NCBI GenBank assembly: GCA_934045905.1
Contig: OW203766.1
Location: 30,312,309-30,376,308, forward strand
Length of the DNA: 64,000 nucleotides
Direction of reading: 5' to 3'
Source of the DNA: Leuctra nigra
Taxonomy: Eukaryota > Arthropoda > Insecta > Plecoptera > Leuctridae
Shown: positions 1 through 12,400 of the stretch, piece after piece
How positions within the stretch are numbered: the first letter of the stretch is position 1
Layout: each line of letters opens with the position of its first letter
Position numbers and translations under genes: made by a program
Notes under the pieces: model-generated
What the model was told of the DNA's origin: nothing
The model's input: the letters and a program-made list of their open reading frames with translations, nothing else
Database searches by the model: none

Positions 1-2202
1 AAGTTGCTTGTCGCCTGTCATCAAGTTCACACATCATCCTCATTGTTATCACATTCATGAGCCCGGCGTGTGTGAAAAGCTCGGTGCATTTCAGTTCGAC
101 CGTCGCGTCGCCTCTGACGTCACGGGTCACTCGAGTGTCTTATCACAATGACTATTCAACAGGCGCTCAACTGGGTCAGTTGTGTGCATTGACAGCCGAG
201 CTTCCTGCCTCGGACAGACAATAGTTCCAGCACTTTTACATCTTGAAGCAGTTCAATGGCGGGACAATCGAATGAAAGAGAGACTTGTGTGTGTGTGTGT
301 GTGTTTTTGCATGTTTTACGGTGACTAATTAGAATCAATGGGAAAATCGCCTCTCACTTGATCCATTTTCAGCAAATCACGATACATTCTTCTTGGTTTC
401 ACGCCATTACTGATTTTTACACACCTTTTTTCATAACAATATAAGCTTTTAACTCTATTATAGTATGCATTCTACTTATTTTAAACCAGAAATAATAAAA
501 ATAATATCTTTTCTTAAGATTTCTTTCAGTGATAATAAAAAACACATTTTGTTTTTGTTTAAAACGGAATGTGAAATAGTCGTAATGAATTTACTATAAA
601 TAGAACACAATCAACCTTTAATATGCGACCATTTCCTTTCTAATTAATATTGACCGCTATCGGCCATCATTTGGCACGCTATGGTAAAAAAGGACGAAAA
701 GGTTGTCTTTGCTAAGGTGCATAGATCGAATCTTAGCCAAACTCCTTAAAAGTTTTTCGTATACCTGCTAATTAAATGATTTGATTATGCACTTGTAAGC
801 AGATTACATAAAGCCGTTGTTTCCGTGTTGCTACACTTCCATGTTTGACCACTATTAATACAGACGGGCGTTTTCCTGTCCCCCCGGAATCGGTTGTCGC
901 CCGTGCCGTGCCGGCTTGCGTCATTTGGGAAGTGAAATTAGGCAAGTGGGTCGCTCGATCCTGAATGCCCGCGATAGACGCCGCCATCAAACCGAGGCCG
1001 CCCTGTGGCCAATTGTTGCACACACCGATGCACTTTGTTGCACTATCTGATTATGGCGCCAGGCCAGCGTTCACGTGTGACCATCGCTCATTTTTTTAAT
1101 CATCAAAACAATAATTCAAATTAATTCGAAATGGTAGAAAGAAATTTTGGAACGGCTTCCTTTTTAAAGGAATATGAATCATTTTCTAGAAATTACATAG
1201 ATTTTATGAAAACATTTTTTTTAAAGAAAATAATTTATCAAGGAAAATTAGAAGGAAAAATATTTTTGAGCCTGGAAATAGACAATGTGGTTTTAATTAT
1301 ACGAACCCGACCTAATTAAAGTATTTATAATGTTTGGTCACGTGATTAAATAACGAAATTTTCAAGATTTCGATCCCATTTGACTTTCGTAAGACAGCTA
1401 TATACTATAAAATTTGACCAAACGCCAATTCACTTCGAAATATCACTGCCACTAAATTCTTACGTGAAGAATTTTGTAATAGTTATTTACGAAAAGCTAA
1501 TGGAACATAATGTGGATCGCTCGTTTCCTCATCGCGAAGCGTCGCAGCTGTTTAGACGGCCAGCGTCGCGACGATTGTTGACGGAAATAGGCGTCGTGAC
1601 GGCGATTCAGGTTGATCGGCTGTGCAATTGTTGGCTAAGGCGTCGGTTATTGAGGCGCTGCGACGCCCTCAATATCAATCAAGGCTTGACCTGGAAAACA
1701 TCATGTAGAACACGAAATTAAAATCTATAAAAATAGATTTATCCGAACTCCGTTTATTAATCACGTGATTTTTTTACGGTAATTTATCTTACAACTAGAT
1801 CGTAATGGAACGTGCTATCTTTATCACGGAGAAGGAGGATATTAGAATACACAATGAAAGGTTCCATTTCTTGAAAAATTAATGCGTTATTTCAATTGTC
1901 CACTTTTGTGAGCTTTTTTTGATTTATAAATATTCCAAAAATTAAAGCCTTTTCGTGTAGCTTCTTTCCTCCCTTTTTTTAGAAGTAATTCTCATTGGCT
2001 GAATCAGAATTAGTGAAAATCAGTGACGCATCAAAATAGTCAAAGTTAAAATTTGATTTAGCAGATTTTCATAAGAAAAACATGTAAACATTATTCAAAA
2101 TGCAAAAACTATGGATATATTGATGAAATTAGGGGACACATAAATCATTGCTCGCTTGTATTCTGCACAATGACGCGCTTTGGCTTTTGGAGACGCGCCA
2201 GA

Positions 2203-2270
2203 TCGCGAACTATTCGCACGCCCAACGCGAACTATTCGCACGCCCATCGCGCGCTATTCGCAGGTCAGGT
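2203..2270. repeat. Short direct repeat, about 22 bp x 3
   Basis: Three degenerate copies of a unit built on GCGAACTATTCGCACGCCC lie in tandem in a GC-rich patch. The ORFs drawn across it are not credible genes. Confidence 0.6.
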
Positions 2271-2940
2271 GCCCGGCCTCGGCGGCTCGCTCGGTACTGT
2301 CGGTATCGACCTGCCCGGCATACCGCACTGGAAACTGAGAGTGAGGGGCCAGAGTGGGGATGAAACTAGGTCACTGGCACACCATTATGTTCCCATCCCA
2401 ACCCCCTGTCCCATCTTGCTACCTGCACCCTTATACCTGCCTCGCTTGCAGGTGCATCCTATTTACTTACCTTTCTCGTGTCACAATAACCTAATTGGCG
2501 ATGGCAATTAAATTTAAATTTATATTTGTTTTAATCATCGCAAATTGCTTTGTGAATTAATGAAATAGCTAGCTTACGGTGGTTTATGTAGGCGGGCTTT
2601 GAAGTGATTGCAAATTTCAAACTAATATACAATTAGTAATGTCAGAGTTAATTATTTTGTTACTAGCTGTTAATAAATATTGACATTTATTACACATTCC
2701 TGTTTCGAAGTGACTTGGCCAGATTTCTATACCCAACTACTTTTAGATTTCTATACCCAACTACTTTTTTTATCGTTGAAACGAGTTGCATGTGGATTTC
2801 GAAGAAACCGGAGGGGAAACCTAAATTGGTTTTAATAATTATTTAAAAATAAAAGTGCCATCGCTTGAGCGTCACTTAGTTTCTATTTCCTGTTGTATTG
2901 GGAACAAGTCAATTAAGTTTGGTCCGACTTCTCTTGGACA

Positions 2941-3515
2941 ACTTCAAGTGTGGGTGACCGGTGTCAGTGGCGGGCGGTCGCGGTGGTTGTGATCCGTGGT
3001 GCGCGGGTACTGGAGCCCGGCAGTGGCGTGCTGGATGATGCATTTGCAGGCGAGACTTCAAGTGTGGGTGACCGGTGTCAGTGGCGGGCGGTCGCGGTGG
3101 TTGTGATCCGTGGTGCGCGGGTACTGGAGCCCGGCAGTGGCGTGCTGGATGATGCATTTGCAGGCGAGACTTCAAGTGTGGGTGACCGGTGTCAGTGGCG
3201 GGCGGTCGCGGTGGTTGTGATCCGTGGTACGGTGGTGCGCGGGTACTGGAGCCCGGCAGTGGCGTGCTGGATGATGCATTTGCAGGCGAGACTTCAAGTG
3301 TGGGTGACCGGTGTCAGTGGCGGGCGGTCGCGGTGGTTGTGATCCGTGGTGCGCGGGTACTGGAGCCCGGCAGTGGCGTGCTGGATGATGCATTTGCAGG
3401 CGAGACTTCAAGTGTGGGTGACCGGTGTCAGTGGCGGGCGGTCGCGGTGGTTGTGATCCGTGGTGCGCGGGTACTGGAGCCCGGCAGTGGCGTGCTGGAT
3501 GATGCATTTGCAGGC
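2941..3515. repeat. Tandem array, five near-identical 114-bp units
   Basis: Units begin with ACTTCAAGTGTGGGTGACCG at 2,941, 3,055, 3,169, 3,291 and 3,405. Four units are 114 bp. The third is 122 bp because of an 8-bp insertion. Copies look almost identical, so the amplification is recent or homogenised. The unit is 38 codons long, which explains overlapping ORFs of 88-130 aa on both strands; none resembles a known protein. GC-rich composition contrasts with the AT-rich flanks. Confidence 0.9.
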
Positions 3516-4425
3516 TGAAAATACAACCGGTTTTTTGAGATTTTAGAAGTCACAAATCGAGAAATGCACCGCAATTGCATATTTTAAACTTTGTTATTTG
3601 AAATCTTTATCAAAAATTCATAATTTGACAAATATTTTATGTCAAACGAAATTTGAAGACAAGGGAGTACGAGAAAATGATTATTTACGAGATAACTGAA
3701 ATGTCTAGGAATTTCATGACAATTTGCATATGTTTTTTATGATATTTTTAAAACTTCTTTTTATGTATCAATGTCAATGAATTTACATTGTTATTTGAGA
3801 TGATGAGAAACATTTTGTTCGAAGTTGTGTTCTTGCTATGGAATGCTATAATAGAAGGCTCTGGAACTGCATCCTTTCCGACGGCCAACTCCCCTGCCTC
3901 TGTGTCGAGATAAATCCTCCATTGACGACATCGAGTCTCGCGCGCCGCTGGAGTCGAGAAGAAGACGAAGACGAGGCGAACACCTTGTGGTCGTCGCAGC
4001 ATCCGAGGCGCCGGAAGCCGCCTTTCTCTCGTCACCTCGGTGGTCATCGTGACCGATATCCTCGGCGCGGGGCTTTCTCCGACTTCCGTACACAAGACGA
4101 AGATGCTGCGAGCCAGATGCGTTGACCCACTCAACAACCTGTGTGATTCATTCAAGCGGCGAGAGAAACAGCATATGAAATCTGTCCAATGAGTTGCTTT
4201 TTAATCGGGAACATTTTACTAGATCATTCATCATAATTGCCCACCTTTCAAACAGTAATACCGTCTTAATTATGCATAAAAAATGCTCCAAATGAAAGAT
4301 TTTCACTTTAAAACATATCAAATCCCGTGACTCCGCCAAAAACTGTCACGATTTGGACTCTTTCGGAACGATTCTTTGTATTCTTTTCTGACGCTCAACA
4401 ATCGATCTTTCGTCAACATTCAATC

Positions 4426-4475
4426 GACAACTCTTATGAGAGATAACATAGACAATCTCATAAGAGTCGTCGATC
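4426..4475. repeat. 17-bp inverted repeat (hairpin)
   Basis: The arms CGACAACTCTTATGAGA and TCTCATAAGAGTCGTCG match at 16 of 17 positions across a loop of about 15 nt. No gene lies nearby. It could be a cruciform or a remnant of a small foldback element. Confidence 0.6.
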
Positions 4476-7400
4476 GACTGTCGACAATGTTACACGATCG
4501 CTGTGCAGAATCAAAACAAATCCACTTGGGAATGCGCAGAAAGCTGTGTCCTGCCTCACAGAATGATGTGTTTTTCACGTCTTTCCTGGTGTCGATCGCG
4601 CGTGATTGGCTATAATCTTGCGGTCTGGACGTCGCTAACATGTGATTTAGCCGATCGTGACGCGTTGCTCGTGATTCACCGCGCAAAGAGGAAACTGCGG
4701 CCGAATGCCAGAGACTGATTCACTTGGCCGCGCGAGATTACGACGCCGGAAACCCGACTTCTTCAAATGTGGCATCCTTGTTCCTCACCAACCGGTCCAC
4801 CTCGGGCGCGCGCATTGTCTCTCGGGTTCACTCCATGTCTGCTTTTTTATCATTTTATTTCTCTCCCCCTTCTGCTTCTTGAAGAGTTGTTCTGGTTTAT
4901 GATCGTGTTTTCGAGAGTCATCCTCTAGACGGTTGCATTGAAGCGAGGGAGGATATGCAGACGGCCATGTTGTCTGGCTCGACGAATTCTTGCATAAACG
5001 TAGCCGACTTGATGTTAATTTGATGACACTGCAACTTCTACTGATTTAATTGAACTGCATCGCGGCACTTCCACCTCGACATGGAAGACCGGAGGTTTTA
5101 TAATCAACAGGTTGCTTCTGGCGTTCGTTACAATCGAAGTTTTGTGGAAGTAACTATAAGATAAATAGTTGTTGACAACGGAAATTGATGAACGGAAGGG
5201 AAAATATGAGTTATTATCAAAATCTCCAGAATGTTGCTTCTCTCATTTATTTGAGAAACATTGTTACAACTGTCACATTACAGCAAGACCAAATTCGTCT
5301 TGTCCTCACTTACAATAGGTTCATTAGACATGTCGAATCCGCCTCTACTCACGCTATTTCCATCGTAATCGCTGCTCCGATGTAATGGGCTGTGCAACAA
5401 TGTGGGCTGACATGTCGATGTCGATGAGTGAGGTGTGATTTGTCGCGTGCATCTCGGCATGTGGGTCAAGGAGACGCAGACATACAATGTGGTAACGCAA
5501 CTGCCGCGGCGCCGCGTTCTCGCGAGACTTTCCCTTCTCTTCCGGTGCAGCGCCCGCCCGCCCGCGCCCGCTCACTCGGTTACGTGGTGATTGATTTGTC
5601 AGGCGCAACGTCCAGGTGAAAGACGCATTGCCTAATTCACGGGAACCGGGTTACACTGAGCAGTTCGCGGAGATCAGGCGTGTCTTCGGTAATGCAGAAG
5701 ATTTTGTCCCTGCCTGCATGTTCTCTAGAACATCATCGAAAAATTGAGACTTATTTTTCTGTTACGATTATCCGGAAAAGTCGGTCGCTCTTCCCGACTG
5801 AGATTTTTAAGGTATGTCCCTCAGTCGCGAAGTCGGCCGCCTCCTTCCCACATCTCATCCCTCCTTTTTAAAGGGCGACTGCGGCCAAAAAGAATATTTC
5901 CGTATCGGCATTATCGTCATTACGAACATCGTAATTTGCCTGGCTGTAGAATGGTGCGAGGTTAAATACCTATTTTAAAACGCAGCATAAAGTTGATATT
6001 CTAATCTAATTCAAATTTAGTCAATGAGAATTGTATCAAAGGTCACTAACTCATGTTTTGGTTCGGACATGTTATAAATTGTCGTATCCGCCAAACCTTT
6101 AATTTACATTATAGTCTCCGATGTAATCCGTGTTTTCAACCCAACACTGAGTTTCAACTCGGGAAAGATTGAATAACTGCGCGAGTTGCGTCTAGTGGAC
6201 CGTGTCGTTACTCCACTTGTCGTGTCCACTTTCCTCATCGAGTCGGACTCATGTTTCCCACCTCGCTCGTAATATCTCGCAGATTGTGGAATATCGACAG
6301 CGCATTACAGAATTTGCATCCAGCAGCTGTTGTGTTGTGGTCACAGCGAGACCACTTTCATTTCATCTCGGGAGTCTGAAAGAAATCCCGCCCGCACCTT
6401 GTGAGACTGGTGCTCTTTTCTTTGTGTCTGCTCTCTTGTGCAAATCTTGAGGTTGTAGAATGTGCCCTGCCTTTTATGAGCAACGCAATTACTTTACTGC
6501 ACAGATGGTGGAGTGATGGCAATCTGTTTTCGGGGGATGTAATGCGAGTGCTTTTAGCGTATAGAAAAGTTGAATGTGATTGTAAAAAAAATCCGCCAGA
6601 CAGCTGAGATAATGAGCAGCTGAAAGAGGAGTGTGTATCGGTGGACAGACGATCTATAGACTCTGACCCAATTCAATGAGGAAACTCTGCGTGACATTTG
6701 TCAGATTTTGTCTGCTGGAAAAGTGTCTAAAACTAAAATAGTAAGTGGTGTACAACAGATGCTACTTTTAAAGTGACAAATCCGGTTTCAAACAAGAATT
6801 ATGCATTTTTGTCAATTCAATACCTTCCTAGAACTTCAAACCTGTTTCACTAATAATTTACGTTTTTCTAACTCAATTTGGCTTTCAGACTGACAAATCT
6901 GCACAGAAAACCAAAAGTTACTATATTTAACTTTCGTGCAGACATCAATTAAAATATTTTTTTAAGTTGAATAAATGAGCGGCCCAAATGTTTTGAAAGA
7001 CTTCGGCTCCGGGTTATTGTGTCATAAACTCTAAGTATATACATGACAATGGAGTTTCGCCAATTACATCTTCATTATCAAATCAAACATATAGACAATA
7101 GCCGTGTGAGTATTAACATAATTGCTGAACAAAGCAATACCTGTTATGAGTAACGACAATCCTTGCATAATTATCTCTGCCTGTGTTTAGGTTACTTGTA
7201 ACACATTCTTATCGCACTCTCAAATAATATTCTAAATAAAACACTTTACTCAATAGTTTGGCAACAGTAGTCTATTATCGGCATTTGATTACCACGTCGG
7301 CGATCTTCATTATGATATCACAGCGTGAGAGGAGTGACAACAATTGACTGATTACAATGTTTGTTTAGGAAATTTGGCAGATTCCCAGCGTTCCCTTTGA

Positions 7401-8929
7401 TTCGTTGATTATTATTTCAGCTAATGTTTATCGAATAGTTGTGGTGTGTGGAATAAGGAGATTAATTTCTGTCTCGCTTGCCGTTCGACCGGAACAGGAA
7501 GAATCTTAACGGTCACTTTTAGAACGTTCCAAATAATCACACTTCCTTTAATATTATTTTTAAATGTGGCGCGCATCCGGCCAATCATAACCCACTAAAC
7601 TCAATTTCATTATTGTATAATAATGCGCGTATAATTAGAGCTCGATTATTTCGTTTTGTCTTCTAGTTTTAAAGTGCTGTTTCCTGGGCGGTGTCAAGGG
7701 CAGACGCCATGGAAATTAGTTTCTGCGCGCGCACACCCATGTTCGCACAATTAGCGACTTGAGGCGAATTATCGGTGAAAGACAACGCGAATCAGGGCCT
7801 ATTACGTAACGTGCCAGTGATCCCTGATCTTGACACAAACATGCCACAAAAGATAACTAATTGGTGGCCTTCAAATGACCAATTTGCCATTTTTAAACGT
7901 GTTTTGTATGATGTTACGAAACGTGTGATTATGTACTCGCCACAACCCATTGAAGATTCTGCTCGTTTCCAAAAGCATAGACATGGTTCACTCCCCTGCT
8001 TTCAAAAGCTCAGCAATGAAAACATCAATGACCTATCCACACAACACTCAACAAACTCTCGTCGTAGCCCTTGATGTTCCAAATTTGTATTTCTTGCTCT
8101 CAAAGCTGATATTGGGGATGGACTTTTAAAATGAACGCGTTTCAAAAAGTTGCATTTAATAATGATCATAAAAATTAAATGCACTTATACCTACTTTGTT
8201 TTAATCTTCAACTTTGTTCCAATTTCTGAAAGAAAATATTTTGAATTTTAAAAAGCATTGTTTTTTTTAGGTATATTCGTGATGGCATTTAAAGTTTCCT
8301 TTTAAAAACGATCCTCCCCAACATTGCTCAAAGCGTTGAGAGAAACTTGCTCTCTGATCTTTGTTGAGCCAGTATCTTCAATACTTTACGAGGTCATAAC
8401 GCAAATTGTTTGAGAACAATTATTTTTATCATCTCGTACTTTATTCTGCAAGCGACACTTTCTTTATTTTCCAACACCTCCGCCCAGCCCACCTGTTCTA
8501 TCTCAAGAGGAAGTGTGCATTCTCACACCTTGTCCGCCTCATCAGGTGCTTATCCACTTCCTCGGACACATGGCATCGTCGCACCACCCTCTCCGACAAC
8601 GCCCCAAGGTCGGCGTGGTGGCTCGAGGCGGAGGGTGGCTGACAGCAAGTGTTTACATATGACGAGTGAAGAATGTTGACGGGGTCTGCAGCAGCCCCAC
8701 TGGCGTCTGATTAATTGTCTGAGGAGAGATGCGGGCGGAGCGGTTGGACTTCCGGCGAAGCGATGGTTTCACTCGGACGTGGGGAGAGAGGTCATCGTCG
8801 TGGCTTTGTGTTCCCTATCTTGAAGGCATCTTCGAGATTTGTCAAGATGTTTTTGACTACTTGTGAGAAACTGTGTCAAAGAAATTACGAATGTGTTAAG
8901 ATAAGGACGGACGAGGGAAGTGCCTACAG

Positions 8930-8995
8930 GTCAAAGAATCAGTCAAATGTACCAACTGGAATCGAACTCGATGTCTTCCGAGTTACAACTATCTA
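8930..8995 (-). repeat. tRNA-like (B-box) SINE fragment
   Basis: On the minus strand a B-box-like GAGTTCGATTCCAGT follows a short CGGAAG segment, a layout similar to the tRNA-derived head at about 11,150. No complete cloverleaf can be drawn. It is probably a decayed SINE head. Confidence 0.3.
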
Positions 8996-9218
8996 TACGA
9001 CGAGAGAGGTGTAACAAAAACCACATAAATTGATACATTTTCTTGGAATTTTCTTTTCATTTATTGAGGTCCGGTAGACCAGAATGGTTCAACTTTTTTG
9101 TCTTCAATAGGAGAACATCTCTCTAAAGCTAACAAGTCCCCAACTTAATATATTGAACCTAAAAACTGTGTGAGCCGAGACACACTGACCACGGCACTGA
9201 CGATGTGGCGCGATGCCT

Positions 9219-9276
9219 TGTATTCACGATGTTGTATTCATGATGTTGTATTCACGATGTTGTATTGACGATGGTG
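9219..9276 (+). repeat. 15-bp tandem repeat abutting an E74 splice acceptor
   Basis: About four copies of a 15-bp unit containing ATTCACGATGTTGT run up to the polypyrimidine tract of the first E74 exon. The repeat falls where branch points usually lie. Confidence 0.7.
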
Positions 9277-9291
9277 TGTCTTGTTTTCCAG

Positions 9292-9486
9292 TGGACACCA
9301 CCGGCGGCCCGCACTCCCTGCTCGAGCTCGGTCCGGCGTCGCCGCCCCCGACCATCAAGCGGGAACCTCTGGAACACAAGGCGATGTTGCACAGCATCCT
9401 CAGTCAGCATCACCACCACCACGTGACCAACCCGGCGCTGCTGCTCACGGCGCACCGCACCGCCGCCTACACCACCTCGACAACAG
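9292..9486 (+). CDS. Eip74EF: E74 exon (first one in window)
   Basis: 65 codons, phase 1 in and phase 1 out, acceptor TTGTTTTCCAG and donor GTAACG. The peptide carries an IKREPLEHK stretch, a run of five histidines, and ends with TTSTT, which leads into the GS-LPPSP signature of the next exon as in insect E74. The IKREP motif resembles a sumoylation site (psi-K-x-E); that role is inference. Confidence 0.85.
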
Positions 9487-12400
9487 GTAACGCCACCCTC
9501 CACACCGTCACGACAATATTCGCGACATTGTTGCGAAGAATCGTTGGAATTTTAGTTAGTTCAGAAGCAGAACTCGTCGGTTTCTAAAATTGGCATTCGC
9601 AAGGGATTCTTTTTAGGTCCTATTTTCTTTCTATTGTGCAAAGCTCTCGACGCGTTCCCAGCTGACAATCCTTTCCGCGCGACATTTTCACCGACTTCCT
9701 TTCTTCGTGGCTTCCTATTGTTCACTCTCTTGCACGGACCTTCCTGCAACGGTTAGCCCGCATTTTCTCACCAACAGCAAGGATTTTACAATTAGCTCGA
9801 GTTCCTTGCAGATGGAGGTGCCGTCTTATTTCTGACCGTTGCGATTTCATGCGGTGGAGGAGCCGAGTTCGCTCGCAGAACTTTCCGTGTCAACACACGA
9901 CCGCCATTTTCCATTTCCACCCCTTCAGGAAAAGTCAGTTAGATATCTGGTTCTTTTTTTCACCCCCAGATTATAAATTCACATCATCCCTTCGCGAATC
10001 TGCGTAATTTCCTATTCCAATCTAAAGAGTAATGGGTCCAGTAGTGGTTGTGTATCCGTCAACCCGGACCCCTCATTAACAACCCGTTCCATTGATACTC
10101 GCCGGCTAAACGCACAGGAGCGGGGGGGAACTGCAGATTGACCCCCTTCACCTCTGGGTCATTAATCGTGACATCGTGGAGTGAGAGATTTCGGCCCTAG
10201 GGGTCATTGCTGACCAGTACTTCTGCGGCGACCGTTGCGAGCGCAGTTGATCGGGAACCAGTCGCCGAAGACAATGCGATGAGAACGGGGAAGCGGAATA
10301 AGAGAGGAGAGTTCGAAGCGTATTTCCCGTATTATAAATCGAGTGTCCGAGCGTCATTCATCGGTGTCCGGTTTGTGGGGATGAGCGATGAAATGAAACC
10401 TATCCATGGAATAATTCTTAATCCGTATTATGAAACTGACCAACGGAAATTCTTCGTTCTTTCATCGCCTCGTCAGGAATGGGATAATTTCGAAACGGGG
10501 CGGGATGCATTTTTAATTCCATTTCCTCAGTTTAAATTCAATGCATCGGATCTCCCCCTCCCCATGCGAAAATAAAAAGAATATCGCTAGGTATACACTT
10601 AAACCAATTAAAAACGGTATTTGAACAAAACGGTTTGGCTGCTGGTTAGGTTTCTTGACAATCAATCCTTGTTATCAATGAAATCAGAGCTCATCTACTA
10701 GAGTATGCTATCAAACCTTTATCAGCCGATCATTTTGTTTCGTATACCGTTTGTTTTAAAATGTATAAAAAAAAATCATGATAAACTAAACTATTCTTTT
10801 CCTTGACTTGTCTAAAGATCGTCATCAGCTGACCTTCTGTTTTCTTCCCTGTTTTCCGGGTATATTTGTTGACTTCGCGATGATGCCGAGGCGTTGTTTC
10901 GCAACGCGCCTGAGGAAATGAGAATAGCTACACGTGGCACGTGGCACGTGACAGTGTGACACGTAATGAGTGTCACAGGAATAGCGCCAGTGTTCATGCA
11001 GCTGAACGATGCAGTTACTTCATTTGTCAGCGGGATTTCAAGAGCAGCCCAGACAAACACGGGGATGTGATTCACTAATTGGCCGGTCAAATTGAAGAGT
11101 AAAATTATACTCTAAATGCTACCGAATCTGCCAACATTCGAAGCAAACAGAGTACGTTTGGTTCGCACTCCGGAAGTGCCGGGTTCGATTCCCGCGGTTA
11201 TTCTTCCTGTCTGTGGTGTTTTCGTGGTTTCCCTCAGTCAAATCATTTCCTTACTACTAGGCCACAACCGCTTCTTCCCCACCGTCCATCCTTGCATAGT
11301 CTCCATCATCATATGCATACATCCGTTGCCGTTTCATTAGTTGCAGAGCAGTGCGACGTTAAAAATAATGGATTCGAAGTGAATTGGCAATAGAAATTCT
11401 GTGAAATTTGTTTTAATCTCCCTAGTAATGACAAAAAGAATAATCTTTTAATCAGAGAAAATTTGAATACAAATGATTGTAAAGAAAGTTCTCGCTATAA
11501 TGCCGTTATAACAACCGAATTAAATTTTCCTAAATAATAAGTAAATCCTAAAACTAATAACTCAGATAAAAAACCCATCTAATCTAATCTCAGCCTGTAT
11601 TACCATTTGTCCCTGAAAATGCTCGCCACACTTCCTTATTCTTACATAAATACGTCGTACTAAGTCTTGTGAAGAGATTGTGAGAGCAATAAAGCAGATA
11701 GCGCTATCACGCAGTCGTATGACAGCTCGTGGGGATATCAACACCATCGCGTGTCAGTTGACAATTAGAGGCGTCGTTACATCGAACTCCGTTGAGGACG
11801 CCGTCGACGATGTCTGATATCACTTGGTCGACATGGACATTTGCTTTTTAATAATGTTATCAACTTGTTTTGTGCCTTGAGTTAGATTAAATTAGGTGAT
11901 AACGAATTATTAGGAAAGTAAGAATACATTTTAAAAGGCAGTGAACAACGGTTGTTGCTTTTGGATGGAATATTCATGACGATCCAAGATCAGGATATGT
12001 TGAGCTCAAATCTGGGGCCTCCCGATCAGCTTTGTAAATGTTTTGATTCAACTTTTCTTTGGTGATATTTTGCCAAGAATCTCTCGTAATTGTACTAATT
12101 TAAACAATTGTTCAAGACATGCATGTAGATTGACCTTTCTCATCTGATAAATATTATTTCCGAGTATTGATTCTGATTTAGAGATAAACGCGTGAAAAGT
12201 TTAATACACTTGGGCATAAAGGCAACTCACTTTCCGTAACAATTGCCCAGCACATGTGGGTGCTGGCAGCTGAGGATTCCGCGATCAACATGTTTATTCG
12301 CATCGTCATTGTTGTCAACATTGCGCCATTGTTGCACCCATTGACCTGCACATCGCCGGCAGAAGGGGTGGCTATTAGGTTCCCTCGCATACCGAACCAT

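Larger units (their letters stand above)
1..9291. other. Upstream / 5' intronic region of E74, no coding exon recognised
   Basis: This AT-rich stretch precedes the first recognised E74 exon, which is entered in phase 1, so at least one coding exon must lie upstream. I found no convincing one here. Contents seen: a GT microsatellite at about 284-305, a 22-bp direct repeat at about 2,203-2,270, a 114-bp tandem array at 2,941-3,515, a short hairpin at 4,426-4,475, a tRNA-like fragment at about 8,930-8,995, and a 15-bp repeat just before the splice acceptor. GC-richer patches near 1.5, 4.0, 5.5 and 7.7 kb could be regulatory or non-coding exons but show no recognisable protein. Confidence 0.5.

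Noticed and set aside
1380..1721. 113-aa ORF in GC-richer DNA
   Set aside because: No recognisable domain, no codon-level support, and no splice link to E74 in the right phase.
2909..3518. Overlapping ORFs of 88-130 aa on both strands
   Set aside because: They are translations of the 114-bp tandem array, whose length is a multiple of three.
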